Source: Compostibacter hankyongensis (GTDB lineage: Bacteria > Bacteroidota > Bacteroidia > Chitinophagales > Chitinophagaceae). Taken from it: DNA of 64,000 nt. The stretch is from assembly GCF_039541075.1 (NCBI RefSeq), contig NZ_BAABFN010000002.1, positions 620,001-684,000 on the forward strand. The letters are read 5' to 3'. The position numbers and the translations under genes are program-made. Shown one piece after another: positions 44,660 through 53,601 of this stretch; positions within the stretch are counted from its first letter, which is position 1, and each line of letters opens with the position of its first letter. The notes under the pieces are model-generated. The model was not told the origin of the DNA. It was given only the letters and a program-made list of their open reading frames with translations, and did not search any database.

Positions 44660-45574
44660 GTGAATGTGAAAAAGAAAGAAGGTTTTGACGGACAGGAAGC
44701 TATCGTGCTGCCCCGCACCGTGATCCGGCAGTGCGAGGAACATGCGCTTATCCGGGAGCTGTTTATCACAGACATCGGCTATTACCCCCGCGCAGAGTAT
44801 CATTACCGGGAGCGGAAGCACGGCGTGGATCAGCATATCCTCATTTACTGCGTGGACGGCAAGGGCGGGGCGGTAATCGACGATGTCCCCTACACCATAC
44901 ATCCGTTTGAGTACATGCTGCTCCCGGCGCGCTGCGCCCATTCTTACTGGGCGGACGAGCGAAGCCCCTGGACCATCTACTGGCTTCACTTCAACGGACA
45001 TACCGGCAACCAGCTGAGTGAGCTGCTGGCCCGGCGCATGCAGAAAGGACAGAACTATTTAAAATTCAATGAAGATCTCATCCGGCTCTTCCACAGCATA
45101 TACCGTCATCTGCAGATGGGCTACAGCATGGACAACCTCATTTTTTCGAGCCTCAGCCTGCATTACTTCCTGTCCTCGTTCATCTTCCCGGAAAAATTCA
45201 GCCTGCCGCGGGAGCACGAAAAGAAAGATCTTTCGGACCGGGCTATCCTGTTTCTGCGGGATAATATCGACCAGGTACTGTCTCTCCAGGATATCGCCGA
45301 TGCGGTGAACCTGTCCACCTCGCATTTCTCCAGCCTGTTCCGGAAGAAAACGGGGTTCTCCCCTATCGAGTATTTCAATCACCTGAAAATGCAGAAGGCC
45401 TGCCAGCTCCTGCAGTTCTCACAGCTCCGCATCAGCGAGATCGCTTTATCCGTGGGGATCGAAGACCAGTATTATTTTTCCCGGCTTTTCCGCTCGCTCA
45501 TGGGGCTCTCGCCACGGGAGTACCGCAATAAAAAGGAAATGCGGCATACCTTCCCCGATTCGGGGGGATCATAA
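44660..45574 (+). CDS. AraC-family transcriptional regulator
   Basis: A 304-residue regulator. The N-terminal half is an AraC-type cupin sugar-sensing domain (YHYRERKHGVDQHILIYCVDG, HPFEYMLLPARCAHSYWAD, WLHFNGHTGNQL). The C-terminal DNA-binding domain has two helix-turn-helix units: LSLQDIADAVNLSTSHFSSL and ISEIALSVGIEDQYYFSRLF. No ATG fits; the start is GTG 44660 or GTG 44666. It sits between operator modules E and F, beside PL8 and the sugar transporter. It is therefore the best candidate to bind all six modules, probably as an activator responding to a sugar released from the target glycan. Confidence 0.93.
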   Translation: MNVKKKEGFDGQEAIVLPRTVIRQCEEHALIRELFITDIGYYPRAEYHYRERKHGVDQHILIYCVDGKGGAVIDDVPYTIHPFEYMLLPARCAHSYWADERSPWTIYWLHFNGHTGNQLSELLARRMQKGQNYLKFNEDLIRLFHSIYRHLQMGYSMDNLIFSSLSLHYFLSSFIFPEKFSLPREHEKKDLSDRAILFLRDNIDQVLSLQDIADAVNLSTSHFSSLFRKKTGFSPIEYFNHLKMQKACQLLQFSQLRISEIALSVGIEDQYYFSRLFRSLMGLSPREYRNKKEMRHTFPDSGGS

Positions 45575-45634
45575 AAAAATCCATTTTTATCCCTTTATCC
45601 TCCATGCGGGAAATCAAAAATCCTTTTACTATTG
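45571..45634 (+). promoter_or_regulatory. AraC-type operator-promoter module F (for the sugar transporter)
   Basis: Plus-strand copy: ATAAAAAAATCC (45571-45582) then ATTTTT, a weak second half ending TATCC, and TACTATTG (45627-45634), one mismatch from TAnnTTTG and 57 bp from the start of the distal half-site. Unlike the other copies it faces rightward, as its gene does. The ATG follows the -7 box by only 9 bp, so the mRNA would be leaderless or nearly so. Confidence 0.58.
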
Positions 45635-45643
45635 TTCCCGTTT

Positions 45644-46981
45644 ATGAAGCAGCAAAAAGCATACATCGTCCTGATCAGCCTGGTTGCCGCCTTCGGCGGT
45701 CTTCTTTTTGGTTTTGACATCGCCATCTTCTCGGGTACCATTCCTTTTATACAACCTTACTATCACCTCGACGACGCCGCGCTGGGGTGGACGGGCAGCT
45801 CGCTGTACGTAGGCTGCATCCTCGGCACCCTCATCACCGGCTACGCCGCGGACCGGTTCGGACGTAAGCTTCCGCTCACCGCCGCCGCGCTGATCTTTGC
45901 CATTTCCTGCGTAATGATGGGCTGGTCCGGCTCCTATAACGGACTGATCCTTTGGCGCATCATCGCCGGCATCGGGGTGGGCGCCGCCTCCATGCTTTCC
46001 CCCCTGTATATCGCCGAAGTAAGCCCGGCTTCCATACGCGGAAGGATGGTGGCCATCAACCAGCTTACTATCGTTATCGGCATACTGCTGGCCTATCTCT
46101 CCAACTACCTGCTGGCTGGATATACGGACAACTGGCGCTGGATGTTTTCTTCCGGGGCCGTGCCGGCGACGCTGTTTTTCTTCTGCGTATTTTTTGTTCC
46201 GGAAAGTCCCCGCTGGCTGCTCGCGAAAGGACAGGCCGAAAAAAGCAGGCGCATCCTGAGCCGTATTGCCGGGGCTGTTGCCGCCGAGGAAGAGATCAGC
46301 AGGATCAACACGGCGCTGCATGACGAGGTAAAAGGAAAGCTCAGCGACCTTTGGCAAAAGGGCATTCGCGGCATCGTATTTCTTGGGATAGTCATTGCCG
46401 TTCTTCAGCAGCTGTCCGGGGCCAACGCAGTATTTTTCTATGCGCCGGTGATCTTCGAAAAGGCGGGAATGAACGTCCAAGACCAGCTCTTCCAGCAGAT
46501 ACTTATCGGCACCACCAACCTGGTATTCACGCTGGTGGCCATGCGGCTGATCGACCGCTGGGGACGGAAAAAGCTGATGCTGGGCGGTTCCCTGGGCATG
46601 GCCGTCTGGCTGCTGCTGATCGGGCTATGCTATCATTTTCATTTCTTTGAAGGAGCAGGCCTTACCACGCTGGTCATGCTGTTTATCGCCACCTATGCCA
46701 CCACCCTGGCGCCTGTAACCTGGGTGCTGATCTCCGAGATATTTCCCACGCGCATCCGCGGCATTGCCATGTCGGTGGCCACCACCATGCTATGGGTAGC
46801 CTGTTTTGCCCTTGCCTACGGGTTCCCGGTGCTGATCAACCGGCTGAGCCCCTTCCAGGCCTTTGCCCTTTTTGCCGGCATCTGCTTCATTTATTTCCTT
46901 TTCCTGCTGAAATATGCACCGGAGACAAAAGGCAAGAGCCTCGAGGAGATCGAACGGGAGCTGGTACCCCCAGCCCCCTAA
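45644..46981 (+). CDS. MFS sugar:proton symporter (sugar porter family)
   Basis: A 445-residue, 12-helix inner-membrane transporter of the XylE/GLUT-like family. Signatures: GGLLFGFDIAIFSG in helix 1, YAADRFGRKLPL between helices 2 and 3, VPESPRWLLAKGQ after helix 6, RWGRKKLML between helices 8 and 9, and the C-terminal PETKGKSLEEIE. It imports a monosaccharide by proton symport. The ATG at 45644 matches the family beginning (KKYIVLISLVAA-like); a TTG 12 bp earlier would lie within the -7 box. Its stop codon overlaps a CCCCC/GGGGG palindrome. It probably takes up the sugar released by the neighbouring enzymes. Confidence 0.92.
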   Translation: MKQQKAYIVLISLVAAFGGLLFGFDIAIFSGTIPFIQPYYHLDDAALGWTGSSLYVGCILGTLITGYAADRFGRKLPLTAAALIFAISCVMMGWSGSYNGLILWRIIAGIGVGAASMLSPLYIAEVSPASIRGRMVAINQLTIVIGILLAYLSNYLLAGYTDNWRWMFSSGAVPATLFFFCVFFVPESPRWLLAKGQAEKSRRILSRIAGAVAAEEEISRINTALHDEVKGKLSDLWQKGIRGIVFLGIVIAVLQQLSGANAVFFYAPVIFEKAGMNVQDQLFQQILIGTTNLVFTLVAMRLIDRWGRKKLMLGGSLGMAVWLLLIGLCYHFHFFEGAGLTTLVMLFIATYATTLAPVTWVLISEIFPTRIRGIAMSVATTMLWVACFALAYGFPVLINRLSPFQAFALFAGICFIYFLFLLKYAPETKGKSLEEIERELVPPAP

Positions 46982-47015
46982 AGGGGGTGAAAGGTGAAGG
47001 GTAAAAGGTTAAAGG
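46974..47015. repeat. palindrome plus heptanucleotide array, locus 3
   Basis: CCCCC-TAAA-GGGGG (46974-46987) overlaps the transporter stop codon and may act as a bidirectional terminator. Four 7-bp units follow: TGAAAGG, TGAAGGG, TAAAAGG, TTAAAGG (46988-47015). The last covers the stop codon of the convergent metallo-hydrolase gene. These units are the reverse complement of the CCTTT-type heptads of loci 1 and 2. Confidence 0.7.
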
Positions 47016-48052
47016 GCCACTTCCCACCATTTTTCCCAAATATGGCGTCCGTCGTTAAGGCTTACCTTCTCGCCGATCTTTGGCGTGGTGACGGGAAGCC
47101 CCGCGGCTTCCGCAAAGGCGGAGACCTCATGCAACGGCTCAGACCAGGGATGCTGACCCAGCTTGAACTTGGAATGATGGACGGGAATAAAGTTGTCGGC
47201 TTTTAGTTCCTTTACCTCCTCGATGAGCTCTGCGGGAAAGGAATGGATATAATGCCATTTCTCGTTGTACTGCCCGCATTCCAGGATCGCCCAGTCAAAA
47301 GGACCAAACTGTTCCCCGATAGCCTTAAAATGAGGCCCGTAACCGCTGTCTCCCCCGAGGAACAACCTTTTCGTCGGGGTTTGCAAAACAAAAGAAGTCC
47401 AAAGCGAAATATTTCTCCGAAACAGCCGGCCGGAGAAATGCCTGGCGGGTGTTAAGGTAATCCTGAACCCCTCTCCCAAATCCACGCTTTCATACCAGTT
47501 CTTTTCAATAAGCTTTTCTTTAGCCCAACCCCAGTATTCAAAATGTTGCGCTACCCCCAATCCGCAAATAACTTTACCGACCTTCGGTTCTAATTGCTGT
47601 ATCGTGGTATAATCCAGATGATCCCAATGATCGTGCGAAATAAGCAACAGGTCCACCTGCGGCATATCTTCCGCGTGATAATGATCAGATCCGGGAAAAG
47701 CCTTTACGGAGCCCTTTATCGGCGAGGCATTGCCGCTAAAAACAGGATCCACCAAGAACTTTCTGCCGTCCACCTGGATGAGATAGGAGCTGTGTCCAAA
47801 CCAGATCAACACATCTTCATCCGGCTTCAGGTTTTTCAGATCCGTGTCTACGAACGGGATGGGACCCGCCGGCGCCGTATCGGGGTGCTTACCCAGGAAA
47901 TTCCAAAGCACCTTTATCATGCTTTCGCCTTCGACCAATGCCGGCGTAAAAACCAGGTTTTGAAATCTCCCGTTTTTATAATTGGGAAGCGTACCGAAAC
48001 AGGCCCTCCGGGCTGCATCGGGAGCCTGACCGAATTTTTTGCTCAACATCAT
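47009..48052 (-). CDS. MBL-fold metallo-hydrolase (NAPE-PLD/UlaG-like)
   Basis: A 347-residue metallo-beta-lactamase-fold hydrolase. Motifs: WFGHSSYLIQVDGRKFLVDP, the zinc motif ISHDHWDHLD (HxHxDH), TPARHFSGR (third His), LGGDSGYG (bridging Asp) and PVHHSKFKL (last His). Relatives include NAPE-type phospholipase D and UlaG lactonases; the substrate is not predictable. The N-terminal RRACFGTLPNYKNGRFQN extension is also typical of the NAPE-PLD-like branch. The ATG at 48052 overlaps the antiporter stop codon as TAATG, which indicates translational coupling. Confidence 0.88.
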   Translation of the reverse strand: MMLSKKFGQAPDAARRACFGTLPNYKNGRFQNLVFTPALVEGESMIKVLWNFLGKHPDTAPAGPIPFVDTDLKNLKPDEDVLIWFGHSSYLIQVDGRKFLVDPVFSGNASPIKGSVKAFPGSDHYHAEDMPQVDLLLISHDHWDHLDYTTIQQLEPKVGKVICGLGVAQHFEYWGWAKEKLIEKNWYESVDLGEGFRITLTPARHFSGRLFRRNISLWTSFVLQTPTKRLFLGGDSGYGPHFKAIGEQFGPFDWAILECGQYNEKWHYIHSFPAELIEEVKELKADNFIPVHHSKFKLGQHPWSEPLHEVSAFAEAAGLPVTTPKIGEKVSLNDGRHIWEKWWEVAL

Positions 48053-49629
48053 TATTCCAGCTTTATTTTTTCTTCTTCCAGATCTATCTGATGAAGGAAT
48101 CTTCTGACAATCTCCTCGTCGATACGCGGCTCGGTTTTATTCTTGTGCAGCAGTAGTTTGCGCTGCCGGTCAAGAACATTCTTGTAGATCGATCTGATAT
48201 TTCCGGGAACAGCTGCGGTTTCATCCGGCCTCAGCGAATTTTGCCATTGGCCGGCTAACTTTTGCAGGTGGACATCATGCTCCAGCTCAGCTTTATGATG
48301 CTGCGTTAAATACTGCAAAGACTCCAGGGCCAGCGCTTCCCGGATCAGGTTTTCGGTTTCCGCTTCCGGCAGGTGATCCTTAAAATCGGGCAGCTTTACT
48401 TTTTTGATCAGCAGCGGAAGCGTCAATCCCTGCAAAACCAACGTGACCAGAATCACTACGAAGGTGATGAACAAGATCAGATTCCGGTGCGGAAAAGCGG
48501 TTCCGTCCGCCAGCGTTACCGGAATGGATAATGCCGCCGCCAGGGAAACCACGCCCCGCATGCCTGTCCACCCGAGGATCAGCGGGGCTTTGCTACCCGG
48601 ATTCCTGTCCGCCACGGTAATGAAGCGGCTGGCTACTTTTGTCACGATCAAGGCTCCGTAAGCGGCAAGCATCCTGCCGAAGATCAAAACCAGGGTAATG
48701 AGCAATCCATATCCCGCGGCCTGATAAAAGCTGATGCCCGCGGCTTTCAACCCGGACATAATTTCAGGAAGGTCCAGTCCGATCAGCATAAAAACAAGCC
48801 CGTTCAATAAAAAGACAAAACTTTGCCAGACATTCTCACCCCGCAAGCGGGAGGAGCTGCTCAGGAACTGATGCCGGTGATAAGATAAAAAGAGCCCGCC
48901 GCTCACCACCGCCAGCACGCCCGAAGCATGGGCTTCTTCCGCGCCTATATACATGGCATAAGGCGTTACCAGACTGAGGATAATATCCATATTGACTTCT
49001 GTCGGAAGCCATTTATGCATCTTCAGGAAAACAAATCCCACCAGCAGTCCTATACCCACACCGCCGATCACCATCCAGCCAAAGCTCAGCGCTGCCCGGT
49101 ACCAGATAAATTGGCCGGTGGCCACGGCAATCATGGCAAAACGAAAGATAATCAGCGATGAAGCGTCGTTCAGCAGGCTTTCCCCTTCCAATATGGAAGA
49201 CATCCTCTTGGGGACTTTTACAAATTTTAAGATGGCGCTCGCGCTCACAGCATCGGGGGGTGAAACGATGCCGCCCAGCAAAAAGCCCAGCGCCAGGGAG
49301 AATCCGGGAATAAAGGAGTTGGCTACAAAAGCTACCGAAATGGCGGTCAGAAAAACCACTACAAAGGCAAAGCTCCCGATGATCCGGCGCCAGTGCCAAA
49401 GCTCTTTCCAGGAATTGGCCCAGGCTGATTCATATAATAACGGCGGCAGAAATATAATGAAGATGAGTTCCGGGTCGATCTTCAGCATGGGGATGCCGGG
49501 AATAAAGCTGATCAGCAATCCCGCCAGTACCAGCAATACGGGATAGGCTACTCTGATGCGGTTGCCCAGCATGATCAGCAGCACGATAAGGACGATCAGC
49601 CCCAAATAGAAGGGAAAATGTTCCAGCAT
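48052..49629 (-). CDS. Na+/H+ antiporter, CPA1 (NhaP-like) family
   Basis: A 525-residue inner-membrane antiporter with about 12 helices in residues 1-410. CPA1 signatures: LPPLLYESAW, GGIVSPPDAVSASAIL (ion-binding region), LEGESLLNDASSLIIF and GWTGMRGVVSLAAALSIP. A cytoplasmic helical tail of about 110 residues (KVKLPDFKDHLPEAETENL...) likely regulates it. It exchanges Na+ for H+ for pH and salt homeostasis. It overlaps the metallo-hydrolase start by one base. Upstream is heptad-repeat locus 2, so the promoter is not obvious. Confidence 0.92.
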   Translation of the reverse strand: MLEHFPFYLGLIVLIVLLIMLGNRIRVAYPVLLVLAGLLISFIPGIPMLKIDPELIFIIFLPPLLYESAWANSWKELWHWRRIIGSFAFVVVFLTAISVAFVANSFIPGFSLALGFLLGGIVSPPDAVSASAILKFVKVPKRMSSILEGESLLNDASSLIIFRFAMIAVATGQFIWYRAALSFGWMVIGGVGIGLLVGFVFLKMHKWLPTEVNMDIILSLVTPYAMYIGAEEAHASGVLAVVSGGLFLSYHRHQFLSSSSRLRGENVWQSFVFLLNGLVFMLIGLDLPEIMSGLKAAGISFYQAAGYGLLITLVLIFGRMLAAYGALIVTKVASRFITVADRNPGSKAPLILGWTGMRGVVSLAAALSIPVTLADGTAFPHRNLILFITFVVILVTLVLQGLTLPLLIKKVKLPDFKDHLPEAETENLIREALALESLQYLTQHHKAELEHDVHLQKLAGQWQNSLRPDETAAVPGNIRSIYKNVLDRQRKLLLHKNKTEPRIDEEIVRRFLHQIDLEEEKIKLE

Positions 49630-49639
49630 ACCATGAATA

Positions 49640-49787
49640 GTCTAAGGTTTCAGGTCTAAAGTCTAAAGTTAATTTGCCTGGAATGGAACCTTAGACTTTG
49701 AACTTCAAACATGAATTCAGGAGACCTTTCTTGACGCACATTCCCTCCATTCTTTTGCCTTTGGCCCTTCGCCCTTCACCTTTTACC
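49640..49787. repeat. degenerate heptanucleotide array, locus 2
   Basis: Between smc and the antiporter gene: GTCTAAG, GTTTCAG, GTCTAAA, GTCTAAA (49640-49667); a core with CTGGAATGGAAC (49678-49689, identical to locus 1); ACCTTAG, ACTTTGA, ACTTCAA, ACATGAA (49688-49715); then GCCTTTG, GCCCTTC, GCCCTTC, ACCTTTT, ACCTTAA, the last overlapping the smc stop codon. Overall order matches locus 1. Confidence 0.78.
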
Positions 49788-52700
49788 TTAATTCAGGCTC
49801 CTGAAATCCACCGGGACCAGCTTGCTGACGCCGGCTTCCTGCATCGTCACTCCGTAGATAACATCCACGCTGGCCATGGTCTGCTTATTGTGCGTAACCA
49901 CGATAAACTGCGAGTTGTTGGAAAACTGACGGATCATGTTGGTGAACTTACCCACATTGGTATCATCCAGCGGCGCATCCACCTCGTCGAGGATACAAAA
50001 AGGAGCCGGCTTGATCAGGTAAATGGCAAAGAGCAGCGCCGTCGCCGTCAGCGTTTTTTCCCCGCCTGAAAGCTGGGATATGGAGGTGGGTCTTTTGCCT
50101 TTGGGCTTCGCCAGGATTTCAATACCGGTATCGGCTAAGTTCTCCGGGTCGGAAAGCAGCAGGTCTGCCTGGTCTTCTTCGGTAAAGAGCGATTTGAAAA
50201 CCTGAATAAAGTTTTCCCTTACCCGGTTAAAGGTATCAAGAAACTTCTCGTTGGCTGTGGCTTCCACCTCCTGGATGGTAGCCAGCAGGGAGTCTTTGGC
50301 GGATACCAGGTCGTCCTTTTGCTCGATGATGAACTCGTATCGCTTCTTCATTTCCTGGAAGGCCTCGATAGCGGTAGGGTTTACCTCGCCCATATTTTCC
50401 AGGCGTTTTTTCAGCTTTTCCACCGCAGCCTGCAGGTCTGTCTCGGGTAGGTCGTTGCTGCGGGGCTCATCCAGGATATCGTCCAGGTTCACCTTGAACT
50501 CCACGCTGAGCCTTTCCTTCATGGAGGCCAGCTGCAGCTTCAGCTCGTTTACTTTGTCCTTGACGGTATTGAGCACCTGCTCCAGCTGTTCCCGGTTCCG
50601 GTGCGCGGCGCGCAGGGTGTTTTCCCGCTCTCCCACCTCGTTACGGAAACGGTAGTATTCCTGGTCTTTTTCATTCAGCGCTTTCTCTTCTTCCTCGCGG
50701 CGCCGGAACAGCTCGGTCAGCCCTTCTTCCGCCTGCCGGCCTTTTTCTTCGGCGGCGGTAATATCGGCCGCCGTATGCTGCAGCTGTTCGCTGTTCTGGG
50801 TAATGCGGGTCTGCAGGTCGTCGTGCTGCTTTTTCTTAAAATCGAGCTCCTGCCGGAGAGCCTGTACCTTGCTTTGCTGCCGGGTCTGCTGGAGCACCTG
50901 GCTGTTCTGCTGCACGCTCGCCTGGTTGTACTGTTGCTCGGCTTCCTGATAAGCCCGTTCTGCCGTTTCCAGTTGGGTACGGAGCGACTGCGTGCTGCCG
51001 GTGAGCGTCTCCAGCTCCTCACGGCTGCGGGCGATCTGCTGCTGCTGGGTGTCGAGCTGCCGCTGCTGCTCTTCCAGCTTTCCCCTGCCGGTGGTGTCCA
51101 GATGATGAAAATGCTCGATACGGTTCTGTAACCCAAACAGCTGGTTCTGCAGCTGCTGCACCTGGTCACGCATCCTGTTGAGCTGCTGCTCATCCAGCTC
51201 GCTGTTATAGCCGGATACTTCCTGCAGCCGGGTCTGTATCTGCTGCCGCAGATCGTCCACCGCAGCCTGGCGCGCCGTGATCTCCTCCTGCAGCTTTTCC
51301 ATGTTTTTGGCCCGGCCCAGCTTTTTTCCTTCGAACAGGCCCGTAGACCCGCCGCCCATATTGAAGCGGCCCCGGTATGCCCGCCCGCTCTTTTCCACCA
51401 GCAGCGCATCTTCCGGCAGGGCTACCGCATCCGCGAGCGCGATATGGTCGGTCAGGAACACCTTGCCCAGGAGGTAATGTACCAGGGCTTTGTACCGGTC
51501 TTCCGCCTCCACCACATCCAGGGCGGATACCATGCCCGCCGCAGGGATATTCACTTCCCCGCCGGCGCCGTCCCGGAACTGATCCAGGATAAAGAAATTT
51601 GCCTTCCCCTTTTTATGCTCATCCAGGAGATGAATGGCCTGCATGGCCTCGGCATAGTTGTGGACGACATAATAATTCAGGTAAGGCTCCAGCAATCCTT
51701 CCACGGCGGCGCGGTAGTCTTCCTTACAGAATATGATGTCCGAAAGAATGGGCGCCTCATTGTTCCAGCCTCCGTTTTTACGGAGGAACTTGATGCTTTC
51801 CGGATACCCTTCCAGGTTGTCTACAAGCGATTTGAGCAGGTCATACTCGTTCTTTTTAGCATCCAGCTTACGGGTTTCGTCCACCATCTTATCGCGGAGC
51901 AGCTCCACTTCGGACTGTACGGATAATATCTTTTCCTTGGTGGTTTCCTGGTGCCGGATCCGCTCTTCCAGCTGGGCGGCTTTCTCCTGCAGGTCCTGCT
52001 CCAGCGTTTCCTTTTCATCCTGCAGCCGCTGCACCTGCTCCCGCCGGCCCGCATTTTCTTCCTCCAGCTGCTGGATGCTGCGCCGCAGGTTTTCCACCGA
52101 AGTATCGGCTACGGCCACCTGCTTTTCGGCTTCAAACTGCCGGCGCTGATCCTGCTGATGCTGCTGTCTCAGCTGCTCCAGCGCAGCTTTTTTTGCGGCA
52201 AAGGTCTCCTGCTTGTCGGCTACCAGCTCCTTCAGGCCTTCCAGCTCGTCGCTCATGCTGCTGAGACTTTCCTCCTCTTCCTCCAGCTGACCTTCGGTAA
52301 AGACCGTAGAATCCGTCAGTCCCTGCAGCTGGCTGTCTGCGCCTTCCAGGAAGGTCCGGAGACTTTTTTCCCGCTCCCGGAGATACGACAGCTGCTGTGC
52401 GGCCAGGTTCCGGTCGTTCTCGTGGGTGCGGATGGTGGCTACCAGCTCGTTGAATTCCCGCTGCTGCTCCTGCAGTTCTTTTTCTTTGGCCACCAGGTGC
52501 AGCTTGTCGGTTTCCATAGCGGCTTCGGCCTGCGCTATTTCCGCTTCCAGCGCCGTCTTCCGGTCGGTCTCAGCTTCCTGCTGTTCGCTCAGCGTCTTAA
52601 AGGTGAGGTGAAAACCCTCCAGGGACGCCTTGGCCAGCTCCACGCTGGCTTCCCTGTACTCCTTTTTTATTTCGTAGTACCGCTCCGCTTTGCGGGCCTG

Positions 52701-53321
52701 GCTCTCCAGGCTTTTCAGGTTATTGTTGATCTCGAACAGGAGGTCCTCGATCCGGTTCAGGTCCTGCTCGGTGGCGTCCAGCTTTTGCTTCGCCTCCTTT
52801 TTCCGGGTCTTGTAAATGGAAATACCGGCGGCCTGCTCCAGCATACGGCGCCGGCTGCTGTCTTTGTCCCCGATGATATCGTCCACCATACCGAGCTCGA
52901 TGATGGCGTAGGAGCCGGTGCTTACACCGGTATCCAGAAACAGGTTGTGGATGTCCTTCAACCGGCAGACCACATCGTTCAGCCGGTACTCGCTTTCCCC
53001 GTTCTTAAAATACTTACGGGTCACGGTCACAGTGGTAAATTCCGTCGGGAGGATGTTGCGCGTATTTTCAAAGGTCAGGGACACCTCGGCGAGGCCGCTG
53101 GAAGAGCGGGTTCTGGAGCCGTTGAAGATAAGGCCCGCCTGATTTTCCGAACGCAGCGCGCCGATGCGGTGCTCCCCGATCACCCAGCGGATAGAGTCGA
53201 TAATATTGCTCTTACCGCAGCCGTTGGGACCGATGACCCCGGTAACCCCTTCGTCGAAATGCAATATCGTTTTATCGGCAAAGCTTTTAAAGCCTTTGAT
53301 CTCAAGAGTTTTTAAACGCAC
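49788..53321 (-). CDS. smc: chromosome segregation ATPase SMC
   Basis: A 1177-residue SMC protein that organises and segregates chromosomes with ScpA/ScpB. The N-terminal head has GPNGCGKSNIIDSIRWV (Walker A, about 32-48). Coiled coil I (about 170-500), a hinge (about 520-660, GWNNEAPILSDIIF...MVSALDVVE) and coiled coil II (about 670-1010) follow. The C-terminal head carries QLSGGEKTLTATALLFAIY (signature) and FCILDEVDAPLDD (Walker B). The length is normal for bacteria. The start is GTG (RLKTLEIKGFKSFADK is the standard N-terminus). The bottom of the gene abuts heptad-repeat locus 2. Confidence 0.97.
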   Translation of the reverse strand: MRLKTLEIKGFKSFADKTILHFDEGVTGVIGPNGCGKSNIIDSIRWVIGEHRIGALRSENQAGLIFNGSRTRSSSGLAEVSLTFENTRNILPTEFTTVTVTRKYFKNGESEYRLNDVVCRLKDIHNLFLDTGVSTGSYAIIELGMVDDIIGDKDSSRRRMLEQAAGISIYKTRKKEAKQKLDATEQDLNRIEDLLFEINNNLKSLESQARKAERYYEIKKEYREASVELAKASLEGFHLTFKTLSEQQEAETDRKTALEAEIAQAEAAMETDKLHLVAKEKELQEQQREFNELVATIRTHENDRNLAAQQLSYLREREKSLRTFLEGADSQLQGLTDSTVFTEGQLEEEEESLSSMSDELEGLKELVADKQETFAAKKAALEQLRQQHQQDQRRQFEAEKQVAVADTSVENLRRSIQQLEEENAGRREQVQRLQDEKETLEQDLQEKAAQLEERIRHQETTKEKILSVQSEVELLRDKMVDETRKLDAKKNEYDLLKSLVDNLEGYPESIKFLRKNGGWNNEAPILSDIIFCKEDYRAAVEGLLEPYLNYYVVHNYAEAMQAIHLLDEHKKGKANFFILDQFRDGAGGEVNIPAAGMVSALDVVEAEDRYKALVHYLLGKVFLTDHIALADAVALPEDALLVEKSGRAYRGRFNMGGGSTGLFEGKKLGRAKNMEKLQEEITARQAAVDDLRQQIQTRLQEVSGYNSELDEQQLNRMRDQVQQLQNQLFGLQNRIEHFHHLDTTGRGKLEEQQRQLDTQQQQIARSREELETLTGSTQSLRTQLETAERAYQEAEQQYNQASVQQNSQVLQQTRQQSKVQALRQELDFKKKQHDDLQTRITQNSEQLQHTAADITAAEEKGRQAEEGLTELFRRREEEEKALNEKDQEYYRFRNEVGERENTLRAAHRNREQLEQVLNTVKDKVNELKLQLASMKERLSVEFKVNLDDILDEPRSNDLPETDLQAAVEKLKKRLENMGEVNPTAIEAFQEMKKRYEFIIEQKDDLVSAKDSLLATIQEVEATANEKFLDTFNRVRENFIQVFKSLFTEEDQADLLLSDPENLADTGIEILAKPKGKRPTSISQLSGGEKTLTATALLFAIYLIKPAPFCILDEVDAPLDDTNVGKFTNMIRQFSNNSQFIVVTHNKQTMASVDVIYGVTMQEAGVSKLVPVDFRSLN

Positions 53322-53346
53322 AGCTTCAACAATTTTTACAGGGCGA

Positions 53347-53354
53347 CAAAAATA
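53347..53354 (-). promoter_or_regulatory. candidate smc -7 box
   Basis: TATTTTTG on the minus strand fits TAnnTTTG and lies 25 bp before the smc GTG. No clear -33 element was found. Confidence 0.35.
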
Positions 53355-53601
53355 AGGGTTATTCCGTTATTCCATGAACCTTTCGGCAGGACCGGCTTCC
53401 GGTCTGTGTCCCGCTCTGCGGGCTGCAGAAGAGAACCCGTATGCCCTGTAAAATAATAAATGCCACCCACCCCGCAGTGGAATTTTATCAACAATTGTGG
53501 AAAAGGAAGACGTCGCCGTATGAGAGAAAATACCGTCCTCGGGCACCGGGGCTGCCTGTCCGGTAAAAGCCCCGTCGCCGGAGGAGACAAATTGTCACTT
53601 T

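Noticed and set aside
45632..45643. TTG at 45632 as the transporter start
   Set aside because: It lies in the inferred -7 box and adds residues not typical for the family; the ATG at 45644 fits.
45629..46480. 283-codon frame opposite the sugar transporter
   Set aside because: Charged, low-complexity translation opposite a clear 12-helix transporter; a shadow frame.
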